Shown one piece after another: positions 22,241 through 46,677 of a stretch of 64,000 nucleotides of DNA (position 1 is the first letter of the stretch; the number at the start of each line of letters is the position of its first letter). The position numbers and the translations under genes were made by a program. Location of the stretch: NCBI GenBank assembly GCA_012934845.2, contig WNNJ02000189.1:49194-113193 (forward strand), read 5' to 3'. This stretch comes from Pomphorhynchus laevis. Its lineage: Eukaryota; Acanthocephala; Palaeacanthocephala; Echinorhynchida; Pomphorhynchidae. The notes beneath the pieces are model-generated. The model was given only the letters and a program-made list of their open reading frames with translations. It made no database searches and was not told the origin of the DNA.

Positions 22241-22244
22241 TTTT

Positions 22245-23480
22245 TTGTATTATTATAATAATTAATTAATCATTATTAAAAATTTTATATAGTCTATAAA
22301 GTTCAAATTTAAAATTGAAATTTAAAATAAAAAATTAATAGGTAATTAATTAATTAAATAAGGAGGAACTGATGACCTAATGATGACTCAAATCATCTAA
22401 TTAAATCGATCAAATTTGCGTGATTCTATAATAAAACTGTTAAAGTGAATTTGTATGAACACCAGTTAAACTTTACTGAATGTGGATTTATGTATGGATC
22501 AATTGAATCAATTAAATCAAATAAATTTTCGGATCCATCATTTATAATAGCTAGCCAGTAAGCAAATAGATATCAACATGATTTATACTATCATTTTCAT
22601 GTCAACTTGTTGAAACTAATCAAATGAGTCAATGTGCTAATAATTAAGTCGGTTATTTCGTGACGGGTTTGTGCAAATACCCAAAACCTACTCTCAACAA
22701 AGTACAATATAAACTTATCTAGCGTGTATTAAGGTAGCAGAAATATTAATTATAAATAATAAATAATTGTTATATAATATTTTACGTAATTTATATAAAG
22801 TTTAAATTTAAAATTGTAATTTAAAATAAAAATTAATTTTAATGAATTGACTAATATATAATATATGATGTATTCGAATAAAGAATATAGGTTATCAGAA
22901 GGAACAGCAATGTTATAAAGTTTCGGCTCCTATTCCTCAACTTGACACAGTAGCGGGGTCAAATAATTGACTAAATCATCTAACTAAATCGATCAAATTT
23001 GCGTGCTTCTATAATGAAACTGTTAAAGTGAATTTGTATTAACATTATGTTAGCAGCAATGAATGTGGATAATATAGGGAGGAATTGAAGATATATAATA
23101 TTGTATTGAGTAAGCCGTAATATGAAAGACATTTATTTTATAACATATGATGATCATATTAAATCAATTGAATTTACGAATCCATAATTTATAATAGCTA
23201 GCCAGTGAGAAAATAGATATCAACATGATTTATACTCTCATTTTACAGTGAACCAGCCAATTAAGCCATGCTTTTATGTGCTGTTGAAACATTAATAATA
23301 ATGATTTTAAATAATTAAATAATAAATAACTATAAATAATAAATAATTGTTATATAAGATTTTATATAATTTAAATCAAATTAAAATTTAAAATGAAAAT
23401 CAATTTTTATTAATTGACTAATAAATAACGGACAATATATCATAAAAAGGATAAGAAGTCATCAGGATGAACTACTATGT
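22245..23480 (+). repeat. Tandem array of a ~0.5-kb compound unit containing the structured repeat
   Basis: Two units (about 22245-22740 and 22741-23310) and a partial third (23311-23480) share the same order: an AT-rich head (AATAATTGTTATATAA...), the AGGAGGAACTG box region, then a 3' part with CTAAATCGATCAAATTTGCG, TAATAGCTAGCCAGT and AAATAGATATCAACATGATT. The head belongs to the dispersed repeat family also seen near 30100-32200, 42150 and 53000-54650; the 3' part occurs only here. It ends just upstream of RpL3. Confidence 0.65.
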
Positions 23481-23694
23481 AACTCATTCACTTCTATGGT
23501 TTTTCATTTTTTCAGACAGCACAATTTTTAGACATAAGAGTTTTATGATATTTCACGATAAGCATCCCGATTCTTCCGTGTTTGCTCATGTGTATTCTTG
23601 TTATATATTACAGATCGCATACATCAACTGCAGTCTTAATACCTTTCTTTTAAGTGAGCCGTAAAAAAGTCCAAAATTCTAAATCCAATAGGAA

Positions 23695-26600
23695 ATGGTA
23701 AGTATTAGTCAATTTTTGTTTTAAGTTTAATTTTAAGTCTTTTAAAAACGACAAGGAAAGTAGTTTGATGTTTAGTTTAATGTAAAGTCGGTGTCCTCTG
23801 ATGAACTTGTAGTCGGGCTTCTCTGTGCCGCTGTTTCCGCGGCTCATGAGCCTTTGTTGTCAGAGTTGTTGACACGTAGATTCACGACCGTATGCTGTTT
23901 GTTGCCCTGGCTGTTGATGGAATAACATGAATCAATGATTTCGCTGTAGTCATTTGTCTGTAGTGGACTCTGAAAGCCCGATTCTCGTCCGACATCTACC
24001 GTTGATAGATCGACGGTTCGCTACTTAATGACACAAATGCCTAATAGCGATTTTAAAATTGATGATGTAAATGTATTTTAGAGTCATCGTAAGTTCGAAC
24101 ATCCTCGTCACGGTTCATTGGGATTCTTACCTAAGAAAAGATGCCGACGATCAAAAGGCAAGGTCAAGTCATTTCCAAAGGATGACGCAAGCAAACCCAT
24201 TCATTTGACAGCTTTTATCGGCTACAAATGCGGAATGACTCACATCGTTCGTGAAGTCGACAAACCTGGATCCCGTAAGTAGATGATATTTTTCAAAAAA
24301 ATCAGCCGGAATATTTTAGAAAATATACAAAATATAAAATTACTGAAATAAATGCGTAAAAGTAAATAAAATGAAAATGAAAATAAAACGGATCATTTGA
24401 TTTAAGAAAGCTGTCACGTCCATCGTATCTTACCCGATGTAAAAGTTATTCAAATGATTGATAATCAAGAGTACAAATTATAAAATAAGTTCAAGAAGTA
24501 CAGCACGATCTTCCCCTTTAATTTAATTTAAACATTTATGTTTTTAAGTCCTTAAATTCATTCATGATTAATATTTTGGACAACTCTCATACAAACTGAT
24601 TATAAATTTTTCAATCACCAAGAACAGAAATTTGTTCAATATTAATTAGAAATATTAAATTACATAATTCTGAATTATCAAATAATAGAAAATTATTAGT
24701 GATAGATTATTAATATTAAAATTATTTAGTAATAATTTTAATAAATTATTAAAATTCGGATACACAGCTTAGTGTAGATTATACGGATACACAGCTTAGT
24801 GTAGATTATACGAATACACAGCTTAGTGTAGATTATACGGATACACTTGCTAGATATACAGCTAGATATCAACTTTTCACTAAACACAACCTTTTCAACG
24901 CTGTTGTGTATTTTTCAAAAAATTAATTAATCCTTTATACGGAATTTTTTACCATAAATATAAATAATTTAATATAAATTATATAAGGATATGATATATA
25001 ATGTGATATTATACATATTATAATATGATATGATATAATGTTCGATACATTGATAATTTATTGTATTTAACTCTAATAATTTTTATTCAATATGCAAGCA
25101 AATGTATCAATGAAACCAATTCTAAACGATGTAAACATTTTGGTTGACAAAAGAATTTTTAGAACAGACAAAAGGAATAAATTTTCAAAATATAAATACA
25201 TACGATTTTAGTACGCTTTATACAAATCTAGATTTAGTAAATATTAAAGAAGCGTTAGTAAAATTAATTAATCTTATATTCGGAAAAAGATATACATATA
25301 TATGTTATAATAACCATAACGCCCATCTAACAAAAAATAAACCATCAAGTAAATATAAATATATAGATAATATTGAATTAATAGAATCCTTAAATATTTT
25401 GATAAATCAAAATTATTTAAAAGTAGGGACATCTATATTTAGACAAATAAAAGGTATACCAAATAGGAGGTAAAAGTAGACCAATTATAGCTGACTTGTT
25501 TTTAAGCTTTGTAGAATATGAATTTGTTCATAACTGTGTAAAAACTAAATCTAAACAATATAAATATATGAAATATATGTTTCGATACATTGATGATATA
25601 TGTGTATTTAATTCTAATAATTTTTATTCAATTAGTGAGCACATTTATCCAGAAAGCCTTATTCTTAACAAAACCAATATTAATGATAAAGAAGGTGTAT
25701 ATCTAGATATGAACATTAAATTAACATTAACTAAAACTACTATTAATTTATATCGTAAAGATGACATATTTAAATTTACAAGAAACATATTTTTGCATGA
25801 GCATTCATGCATACCATATAATATAAAATATAATACATTAAATAATGAAATTTTAAGAATTGCAACAATATGTAATTAAATATTATACATATATATGAAA
25901 GATATACATATATATGTTATAATAACTATAACGCCTATCTAACAAAAATTAAACCATCAAATAAATATAAATATATGGATAAAATTGAATTAATAGAATC
26001 CTTAAATATTTTGATAAATCAAAATTTTTTAAAAGTAGGGACATCTATATTTAGACAAGTAAAAGGTATTCCAAATAGGAGGTAAAAGTAGACCAATGGA
26101 AGGTAATAGTATCCCAATAAGAGGTAGCAAAATAGCATCAATGCATTAATTAAAAAATTAAGTTAATGTATTGAATAAAATTATCAATTTATTAATTATT
26201 AATATTTATTTAACGCTTAATTTTCATAAAAATTTAAGCATAATTTTTTTATTGACGATGATGCAACTTTTTCTTTATTCGTTATGTGTGTTTTCGAATT
26301 TAGTACTTTTTCGAATTTAAATTTTATAATCTAATACGTAAAAATCGAACTGTATGATATATGAACCTCTATTGCCTTGTATTAGTTTATTTGTTTCAGT
26401 TTATGTAATGGAAACTTTACAATTGAAATTGAGTTTTTTCGCTTTAAGCTAATATATACCATTTTATACTAAAATCTTAAATGCAGAATGTCTAAAAATT
26501 AAAAAATTTCTAAACCTTAATAGGACTTAATAAGAAGGAAACTGTTGAAGCAGTCACGATTCTAGAAGCTCCACCTATGATTGTAGTCGGTATTGTTGGT

Positions 26601-29600
26601 TACATTGAGACCCCACGTGGCTTGCGTGCACTGAAAACCGTATTTGCCGAACATCTAAACGAAGAATGTCGTCGACGGTTTTATAAGAATTGGTACCAAG
26701 CCAAAAAAAAGGCATTCACAAAGAACGCGAAAAAGTGGCAAGATCAGGAAGGTCTGAAAAAGATCGAACGCGACTTTGAGGTAATGAAGAAGTACTGTAA
26801 AGTCATTCGAGTAGTCGCTCACACACAGATCAGATTGCTAAAAAAGAGGCAAAAAAAGGCTCACATTATGGAGATCCAAGTTAATGGAGGTACAGTTGCT
26901 GAGAAGGTGGACTGGGCTCGCGCTCATTTTGAGAAGCAAGTCCCCGTTAAACAAGTTTTTGGACAAGATGATATGATTGACGTTATTGGTATAACCAAAG
27001 GAAAGGGACATAAAGGTATTTAATGTTTTAACTTCAATATAATTTGTGATTTACCATTTAATTTGTGATGTATCAGTTGTGCATTTATCCAATATATTAT
27101 CCACTTATTTTTAGTCACTAGTGGTCGAGCTGGAAGCTTTAGGAAATGTATTTGTTCTAACTTAATATTTTGATCGCGTATATAATATATTTAATTAGAA
27201 TATTGAATGTTATATAAATGTTATTTATTAATTTAATTAATTGATTTTATTTTTAAATATTTTAATTTTAAAACTATGAAAATCATCTACACCTACTTGA
27301 TATTTATATCCCTACTGGGATATATCTGAACAAATAGATTTGTGGCTGAAGCCTGGAACCAATACGGTAGCTGTTTGCATGACTAATTAATATTTTTGCT
27401 AAAACGCAATGTCAATTTAAATGCGATATCAACAGATCATATAATATGTTGCTTCAATTGAAAAGTACGCCATTATACAGTTATTCGTTTGTATTTTAAA
27501 ACTTAATGACAATGTAAGTTAGCTTTTAAAGTCAGGTAGCTTTGATAACTATTTTTGCTTGTCTAGTCTTCGATTCATCATAGTAACGGAGCTAATTGCT
27601 TACTAAGGAAGCATTATCGCTGACGCAATATATCTAACGAGTGGCCAGATGTCTACATTGTCTTAATAATTTTTTATCACTGTACTTATATGTGTTTTGT
27701 AAATTCACAATCCATCAAAAGTTGAGGATTTGTATATTTATTAATCTTAAATTAATGTCTTCGATTTTTTGACGCTGAATTATTCCAATAATTTTGATAA
27801 TTTGTCATTATTTTTCTAGGTGTAACATCTCGATGGCATACGAGGAAGCTACCACGTAAAACTCACAAAGGTTTACGTAAAGTAGCCTGCATTGGTGCTT
27901 GGCATCCAAGTCGTGTGACATACACCGTCGCTCGAGCTGGTCAAAAGGGATACCACCACAGAACTGAAAGAAACAAGAAAATATTCAGAATTGGCGACGG
28001 ATATAGCACGAAGGATGGGAAATTAATTACCAACAACGCCACCACGGAAGCTGACAAGGTCGACAAATCTATCACGCCAATGGTATGTATTTTATCAACT
28101 TGCAATTATGACAATTAAAATAATCTTAACCTTGCAGTTGCTTCTTTGATGATATTGTTTATAAAGTTTTGTTTGCAAATCAATTTAATTGACTAGGAAG
28201 CTTACGCTTTCAATAAATTGTTTTCTAGCTGCCAAACTTTCTATTTGATTAACCAAAAGTCTATATCAAATAGAATAAATTGATTCTTTACAAATACAAC
28301 AAACTGATAGTATTGATCATTTTAAATTGTTAAGTACTTAATGATTAATGAATAGTAAAAAACTCAATAATCATGCAAAGACATGTTTATCGTCTATCTT
28401 CTTTACTACGTCAAAAATTGAAATTTATAAATCGAAATGATCTAGTAGTGTTAGCCATTTAAGCTATTCATTTACAAAATGAATGTTCCAAACAAATGTT
28501 TGCTTCGAACAATCGATCAGAAGTATTCGATTACAAATGATTTTATATAACATTTGTTCGGACTTGATGAATTGCGGATTACATAATAAATAGCATATTA
28601 TTGGACAGCGTGGCAGTATACGTATGTAAACAAGAAGGTATTATTGGTTATTGAATTATAAGATGAATACTACACGTATACATAAAAGTTGCATCATTTG
28701 TTTAACAGAATATAACTGTTAATTTTTATAAATCAGTGTTTATTGGTAGATAAAAATAACTTTTAAAATGTTTTTATATTTCGTTAAACTGAAATTAAAA
28801 GTTTAGTGATTAGTAATTGCGGATATTAATAACTTTAAAATAATTTTTTATAAATGACTTTTAAGTAATCATTATCTAATTTACTTTATCAAGAGAAGAA
28901 TTAGTCGTATTATTGAATAGTTTATTGTGTTAGTTCATAGTGATTAATAGTTCATAGTGCGTTAGTTCATTAATAGTTCATAGTGATTACCTATGTGAAT
29001 TCTTGGAATCATAAATCCGTATCTTTTAAAATATTAAATTGTTTTACGATTTCTGTCTTATACCTAAATGAATGAGTTAATAACTTTTATGAAATTAATC
29101 ATTAAAGTTTTGATTTATGCTAAATTTAATGATGTAAGTACCATTTTTGAATAAAACGTTACTTAAAAACTTTGGAGAATATTCAAGTAATGAGAATTCT
29201 AAACCTGTATTTTGGTATTTGATAAAATATTAATATTTGAAATTTAAAATTTGTTCGTATTTGAAATTCAAATAACCATCAAATAAATCAGCTGCATTTT
29301 GTGAAATTATCTTTAATTTCTCTGTTAGTTTCCTTTAGATTATCAAAGCTTCAAATCTAGCCATCACAAATCTACTTTAATTATGCCAATGTTCGATATG
29401 TTTGAAAAGATTTTTAAGTTGTTATTGCCAGTAACATTTTGGTTTATCATGTTCAGAAGTTACAGTATTTTTATTAATTGGATTAATAACATTTGAATTT
29501 TATTAAATTTCATCAATTAAATTTTGTGAAATGCAAGTTTTAAAGTTAATTTTTTTTATTAAATTATATAATCAAAATTCATGTAATCGTTCAAGTGATA

Positions 29601-29914
29601 GACATTTGTTTGCATTTTTAATTAAGGGTGGCTTTAAACACTATGGACATGTCAAGCAAGACTTCGTTATGATCAAAGGAAGTTGCATGGGATGCCGAAA
29701 GCGAGCAATCGTTCTACGAAAGACACTGTTAACGTCAACGAAGCGTGCTGCTCTTGAAAAGATTGATCTGAAATTCATCGATACATCATCGAAACTTGGC
29801 CATGGTCGCTTCCAGACATCAGAGGAAAAGCGTAAATACTTTGGACCAACTAAGAAGAGTAAATTGCTTGAAGAGAAAGCTAAAACTGCTCCTTTACTCA
29901 GCACTACTGCATAG
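23695..29914 (+). CDS. RpL3: Ribosomal protein L3 (uL3), five coding exons
   Basis: Core protein of the large ribosomal subunit, near the peptidyl-transferase centre. Exons: 23695-23697 (ATG followed by GTAAGT; the least certain), 24082-24274, 26524-27015, 27820-28082 and 29627-29914 (stop TAG). Phases agree, giving 412 residues, the usual length for animal L3. Clear blocks are [127 protein letters not shown] and [20 protein letters not shown]. The [15 protein letters not shown] region, with the functionally important tryptophan and histidine, is intact. The tail ([19 protein letters not shown]) is variable in the family. No stops or shifts occur, so the gene looks functional. Intron 2 holds a Penelope-like relic and a minisatellite. 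Confidence 0.93.
24757..24837. repeat. 27-bp minisatellite, three units
   Basis: Units at 24757, 24784 and 24811 each read CGGATACACAGCTTAGTGTA plus GATTATA (one base differs in the third), followed by a broken fourth. It lies in RpL3 intron 2. Confidence 0.9.
24990..26105 (+). mobile_element. Penelope-like reverse transcriptase relic with partial duplicates
   Basis: The main piece (25144-25879) reads [20 protein letters not shown] (palm motif A), [16 protein letters not shown] (before motif B), then [31 protein letters not shown] (motif C), [25 protein letters not shown] and [12 protein letters not shown]. This order is that of Penelope-like reverse transcriptases. No GIY-YIG endonuclease is seen. 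A second partial copy of the central part lies at 25890-26095 ([16 protein letters not shown] onwards, up to the motif B region), and a scrap of the motif C region sits at about 25036-25100. The main copy has one frame change in the motif B region; the second partial copy shares it. It is in RpL3 intron 2, same strand. Confidence 0.65.
27016..27819 (+). other. RpL3 intron 3
   Basis: GTATTT donor and TTTTTCTAG acceptor. It is AT-rich and I recognise no repeat or gene inside it. Confidence 0.8.
28083..29626 (+). other. RpL3 intron 4
   Basis: GTATGT donor and AATTAAG acceptor. At about 28925-28990 the phrase GTTCATAGTGATTAATAG is repeated imperfectly three times. I found no convincing snoRNA boxes or mobile element inside it. 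Confidence 0.75.
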
Positions 29915-29936
29915 TCCAAATCTCAAACATTGTTTA

Positions 29937-29942
29937 AATAAA
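29937..29942 (+). terminator. RpL3 polyadenylation signal
   Basis: AATAAA lies 23 bases after the stop codon, a usual spacing for a short ribosomal-protein 3' UTR. A GT-rich stretch (CTCTGTTCTTCTAGTG) follows. Confidence 0.6.
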
Positions 29943-30084
29943 AATATTCACTCTGTTCTTCTAGTGATGATTCAATCATTTCTGGGTTTTTATTCTCAAT
30001 TTTTAATGTAAATTTTTTATGAAAACAATTTTTATAAAGAGATTATTTATCAGATTAAATAACTGAGTCTACTTATTTTATACG

Positions 30085-30345
30085 ATATATAAATAAAAAT
30101 ATATAAGATTTCATGCAGTTTATATTTATATAAAGTAAAAATTTAATATTGAAATGTAATCTAAGTTAATGTATATGAATTTACTAATAAATAAGATGTG
30201 ATGTATCAGAATAAGGATTAAGGGTCATCACGAAGAATTGTTATGCTATAGGGTTTTGGCCTCTATTCCTCGACCTGATGAAATTTGATTATTTAGGATC
30301 TTATTCTAATACAAAGTAAATTATTTATCAATATTTTTTCGCTTA
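30085..30345 (+). repeat. Structured dispersed repeat, copy 4
   Basis: AT-rich head (AAGATTTCATGCAGTTTATA), AATTTACTAATAAATAAGAT, then ATAAGGATTAAGGGTCATCA, GGGTTTTGGCCTCTATTCCT and the tail TTATTCTAATACAAAGTA. The CATAGCAG/ACGTATTT half is missing in this copy. Confidence 0.7.
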
Positions 30346-30784
30346 ATAGTTTAAATACATAAAGATATATGAGTAATTTCTGTAGTGATGAATTTCGTTT
30401 CAATACTGCTTACAGAAACGACAAATACATGATTCACGTCGATTGTTGCATAATGTTTCATTCTGGCAATAATAATGATGCAGCCCATCCATAGAAACCC
30501 GCATAATGACCACTCGTTTCAATTTGTTCGTTTCAATGCGCCACGTGTTCAGTAGTTGAATCAAAGGAGTGTGTTTGACTCATCATTAACATATGCTTGT
30601 CGAAGCATCCAACTAGATATGCAGTTCTCCTAAATTGGCGTATAAGGCAAATCGAACCGTTGTATCAGTGATTGAGAGATTGTTGTGTTTAACGATAGGC
30701 TAAAGTATTATTTCAAGAATACCCACCAACTACGATTGAGCTGCTTAAAGACTTTGATCGTCATGTCTACCCAGAAGTCATATT
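30346..30784. other. Spacer between repeat copies
   Basis: This stretch is less AT-rich, without a supportable reading frame. No known element is recognised. Confidence 0.5.
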
Positions 30785-31085
30785 AAAATAAAGACAGATA
30801 ATAAATAATTGTTATAAGGTTTTACACAATTTATATTTATATCAAGCTAAAATAAAAAATTTGAATTTAAAATAAAGTTAATTTTTATGAATTGACTTAT
30901 AAATTCCAGAAGATTATAAGAATAAGGATTAGAGGTCATCAGGAGGAACTGATATGCTATCAGGTTTCGGACACTAACTCCTCGACCCAACATAGCAGCG
31001 GGGCCAAATACGTTCTAAAAACGTATTTTCTCTGATTAAATTTGATTATCTGGCGTATCTTTTTCTAATACAAAGCATATTTTCA
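30785..31085 (+). repeat. Structured dispersed repeat, copy 5 (most complete)
   Basis: It has all parts in order: ATAATAAATAATTGTTATAA head, TTTTTATGAATTGACTTATA, ATAAGGATTAGAGGTCATCA, the GGAGGAACTGATATGCTATC box, CTCCTCGACCCAACATAGCA, GCGGGGCCAAATACG, an inverted repeat (AAATACGT...ACGTATTT) and TTTTCTAATACAAAGC. In the family, CTGCTATG pairs with CATAGCAG across the CCTCGACC segment (here the first arm is changed), giving a second hairpin. It is possibly a non-autonomous element or a LINE terminus. Confidence 0.7.
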
Positions 31086-31179
31086 TTAGGCATCCATCCC
31101 TTTCGATTTATTACTTTTTCATGTGCAATTTATCATAACAATGTACACACGAGCGTTTCATTTACACAAATAATTTTAA

Positions 31180-31600
31180 TTAACATGTGGCTGTTTTCCT
31201 TGATTTTTCTGCTGCATTTGACAACATCTTCATTTCCTTTATCTCTTCTCTCGTGTCCCTCGGGTTACCTGGGAGAATTGTTAACAGGGTGGAGATACTG
31301 CTGTACACTAATTGATTCTATTATGAAGACGATCCTGATGCGCCTCAGTTTTACCTTATTACTGGTATGCCCCAAGGATCTCCTCCTTCTCCTATCTTGT
31401 TTCTTGCTGCCTCTATTGAGCTACGTTTAAAATATTTAAACGCGAAGAACGTCTAGCGGTATACGCTGATGATACCACAGCCCTGTTCTCTGGACGCAGG
31501 TGCAAAGACGTAGTCTCGGACATCATCCGATTCTTAAGATTAAAAGACCAGTTACCCAAGTCCAATCTTATTTTAAACTCCGCTAAAAAAGAGCGTGTTT
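31180..31600 (+). mobile_element. LINE reverse transcriptase fragment
   Basis: Plus-strand frames give VFLDFSAAFDNI (motif A), TGMPQGSPPSPILFLAASIE (motif B), ADDTTALFSGRRCK (motif C) and LPKSNLILNSAKKERV. The frame is broken at least twice. GMPQGSPPSPILF distinguishes it from the CR1-like and L2-like families elsewhere in the window (GVPQGSVLGPL), so this is a third LINE lineage. It lies between two copies of the structured repeat, with ACACGAGCGTTT at both edges (about 31148 and 31657). Confidence 0.6.
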
Positions 31601-31627
31601 TATCAAAAATAAAACGCATCACACGAG

Positions 31628-31661
31628 CGTGTTTCATCACACGCTCATGTGATGAAACACG
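31628..31661. repeat. 14-bp inverted repeat with 6-nt loop
   Basis: CGTGTTTCATCACA (31628-31641) is exactly complementary to 31648-31661. It lies at the 3' edge of the LINE fragment and shares CACGAGCGTTT with the 5' edge. Confidence 0.75.
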
Positions 31662-31744
31662 AGCGTTTAATTACATATTTTATACTATATATATTTTATA
31701 CTATAAATATATTATATATATTTATAAATATATATATTATACAT

Positions 31745-31950
31745 ATTTTATACTATATACATTTTTACATAAAGTTAGAATTTAAAATAAAAGTCAATTT
31801 AAGGATTATATTTCATCAGGAGGAAGTGCTATGTAATGATGCTTTAGCCTCTATTCCTCGACCAAACATAGCATTGGGGCCAAATACGTGCTAAGGACGT
31901 ATTTCCTCTTATAAAATTCAATTATATAGTATCTTATTCTAATACAAAGT
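31745..31950 (+). repeat. Structured dispersed repeat, copy 6
   Basis: It has the CATCAGGAGGAAGTGCTATG box, GCCTCTATTCCTCGACCAAA, CATAGCATTGGGGCC and an intact inverted repeat (AAATACGTGCTAAGGACGTA plus TTT), then TTCTAATACAAAGTATATTA. The loop differs from copy 5 while the arms are kept. The AT-rich head is shortened. Confidence 0.7.
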
Positions 31951-32939
31951 ATATTATTTATTATACATCCATAAAAAATTTCAGCTAATGACTTTTATTT
32001 TTTTAATATTAATGTGTTGATTTATACATTTTACTATTTTCTCTTTGATGTTATTTTTATAGTAACCTAGTTTAATGTAAAATCACTTTTAGATGTTTAA
32101 TAATAAAATAAATTTTATTATTAAATTTTTATTAAAATTCAAAATAAAAATCAATTTTTATTAATTGACTAATACATAATATACGATTTATACATATACG
32201 ATTTTACATATGATAATACATGTACGATTTTTTTTATTAATTTCTAAAATCAAACATAGCATGTTCAGATGTCCGATTTCCGAATTGTGTCATTTTCACT
32301 AAATTTGATAATTCCTTTCGTTCACAATAAATGCTTCTCAGCCAGTGTTTATTAAATACGTAAAATAATGTTCTTTTAGAACGTAAGATGTCATCGTAAA
32401 TGAGCTAGCCAAAATCAAGTTTCTAAAAATTACGAATAGATCTAATGTACAAAATTGCATTTAAAAGTATATTTTCTAAGTTAAAATGATGAAAATTTTA
32501 GAAAGTATGAATTTAAAGTTGGATAACTTGAATATTTTAAGAATATCCACTTATTTTCAGTAGGTGTTGAGAACTTTTTTAAAGTGAAAAGTTACACCTT
32601 GAAGATTTTATAATATTTTATTTTATAGATTTTTTGAGCGAATATTTGACATTTGAATCGATTGTTCTAGCCGCATCTAATTTTTACATAGTAATATCAT
32701 TAGTTTAACAAGTCAATATAATTCGCAGCAATTATAAACCTTGGAATACTTAATACTAGGACTTTATTGTAATCGATTTTGACAAAACGTATAATTGGTT
32801 GCATTAGCGATAATACATTTGCTCAACATCGTTAAATAATTGCTTAATTTTTTGAAAATTATTTGATTGGATAGTCGTCATATTTTTGGTTAAGTTATAT
32901 TGAATTGCATTTGTTGATCACTTTTAAAATCATGTGATT
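31951..32939. other. Region upstream of NSUN2
   Basis: It holds a partial copy of the structured repeat at about 32130-32195 (AAAATCAATTTTTATTAATT and GACTAATACATAATATACGA). The rest is AT-rich. I cannot define a promoter; there is no clear TATA box placed against a start. Confidence 0.5.
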
Positions 32940-32951
32940 ATGACATTTAAG

Positions 32952-45716
<12,765 letters not shown>

Positions 45717-46194
45717 GTGCGGAAGAATTCGACATGGAAAAATCTAATTAATCTAATTTGCAATGATTTTGTTGCTTGTGTTTATTGCATCAAAATATAA
45801 GCATATCTTATTAAAATAATATTTTATAATTTTAATATTCTAATTTAGTTAATCGACATATAGCAATTCTATTTTCATTTTTATTTACAAAATTAAAGAT
45901 GACGAAAAATGAATAAGGAAGACTTAGGTATGACAAAATCTACTTACTTTTAAACGCGCGATATCTGTAGTTTTGTTGTTTGCGCTTATTGCATTAAAAT
46001 ATGAGCGTATTTGTATCAAATTATACAATTAGCAAAGTGAAATTTGATTAAAATTTATATCAAATTCAAATATGTCCAATATCACATGTATAGCATAAAC
46101 GTGTTATTTTCTAATGTTCATATTTCATACGTTTAACATTTCGAAATGTAATTATAATTGTGGTTTATTTTCTTCCAGATTAAAACGATTAATT

Positions 46195-46677
46195 ATGGTT
46201 GATAAAATATATCTATTAGCGCCTAATCTGTATTTTGACTGGCCATATGTTGATGACAGTTTATCAAAAAAGGTTGTAAAATTTCTTGCAAGCAATATTG
46301 AATCGATACTTCAAGATGACCTGGTTATTAAAGGATTCGATAATATAAATCAAAACCTGCATATTCACCCAGATATAGCTATTATACTTGTCTGCGCATC
46401 TGTTAAACCTAAGATTCTCACAAAACCTCTTTATGTCCAATGCTCCTATCGTGGTATCCGTGCATCTATTATCCAGAATCTACGTGATGCTTTGAACGGA
46501 ATACAGGCAGTGGCATTTAAATCAACTCAGCAGTCATTAGAATACCTTTCATTGTTACCAATCCAAATTCCTCAGCTTATAAACTACGACAAGCTTTGCA
46601 AATCTAAAACCATGCAGAGGAAACGCATTAGGCAAGACAACAATATTTCTAAAGATTCGAAGTTGGCTAAGACATGA
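46195..46677 (+). CDS. RPP38: RNase P/MRP protein subunit p38-like (L7Ae family)
   Basis: Subunit of RNase P (tRNA 5' maturation) and RNase MRP (rRNA processing), nuclear and nucleolar. From MVDKIYLLAP at 46195 it gives 160 residues. The frame is open up to an ATG at 46114 (187 residues), and TTTATTTTCTTCCAG at about 46164-46178 is a strong acceptor, so an upstream exon is likely. The L7Ae-type core is residues about 64-110: IHPDIAIILVCASVKPKILT and KPLYVQCSYRGIRASIIQNL, close to the RPP38 signature (LVLVCxSVKPxxxTxHLxxL). The C-terminus is basic (MQRKRIRQDN), as in the family. It is shorter than human RPP38 (283). It lies about 480 bases after the NSUN2 stop on the same strand. A decayed inverted copy of its first part lies at 48115-48399. 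Confidence 0.68.
   Translation: MVDKIYLLAPNLYFDWPYVDDSLSKKVVKFLASNIESILQDDLVIKGFDNINQNLHIHPDIAIILVCASVKPKILTKPLYVQCSYRGIRASIIQNLRDALNGIQAVAFKSTQQSLEYLSLLPIQIPQLINYDKLCKSKTMQRKRIRQDNNISKDSKLAKT

Noticed and set aside
24757-24837. A CRISPR-like array
   Set aside because: The 27-bp units are directly adjacent without spacers, so this is a minisatellite in an animal intron.
30945-30955. AGGAGGAACTG as a Shine-Dalgarno or bacterial gene start
   Set aside because: It is part of the dispersed eukaryotic repeat, recurs in many copies and is not followed by a reading frame.
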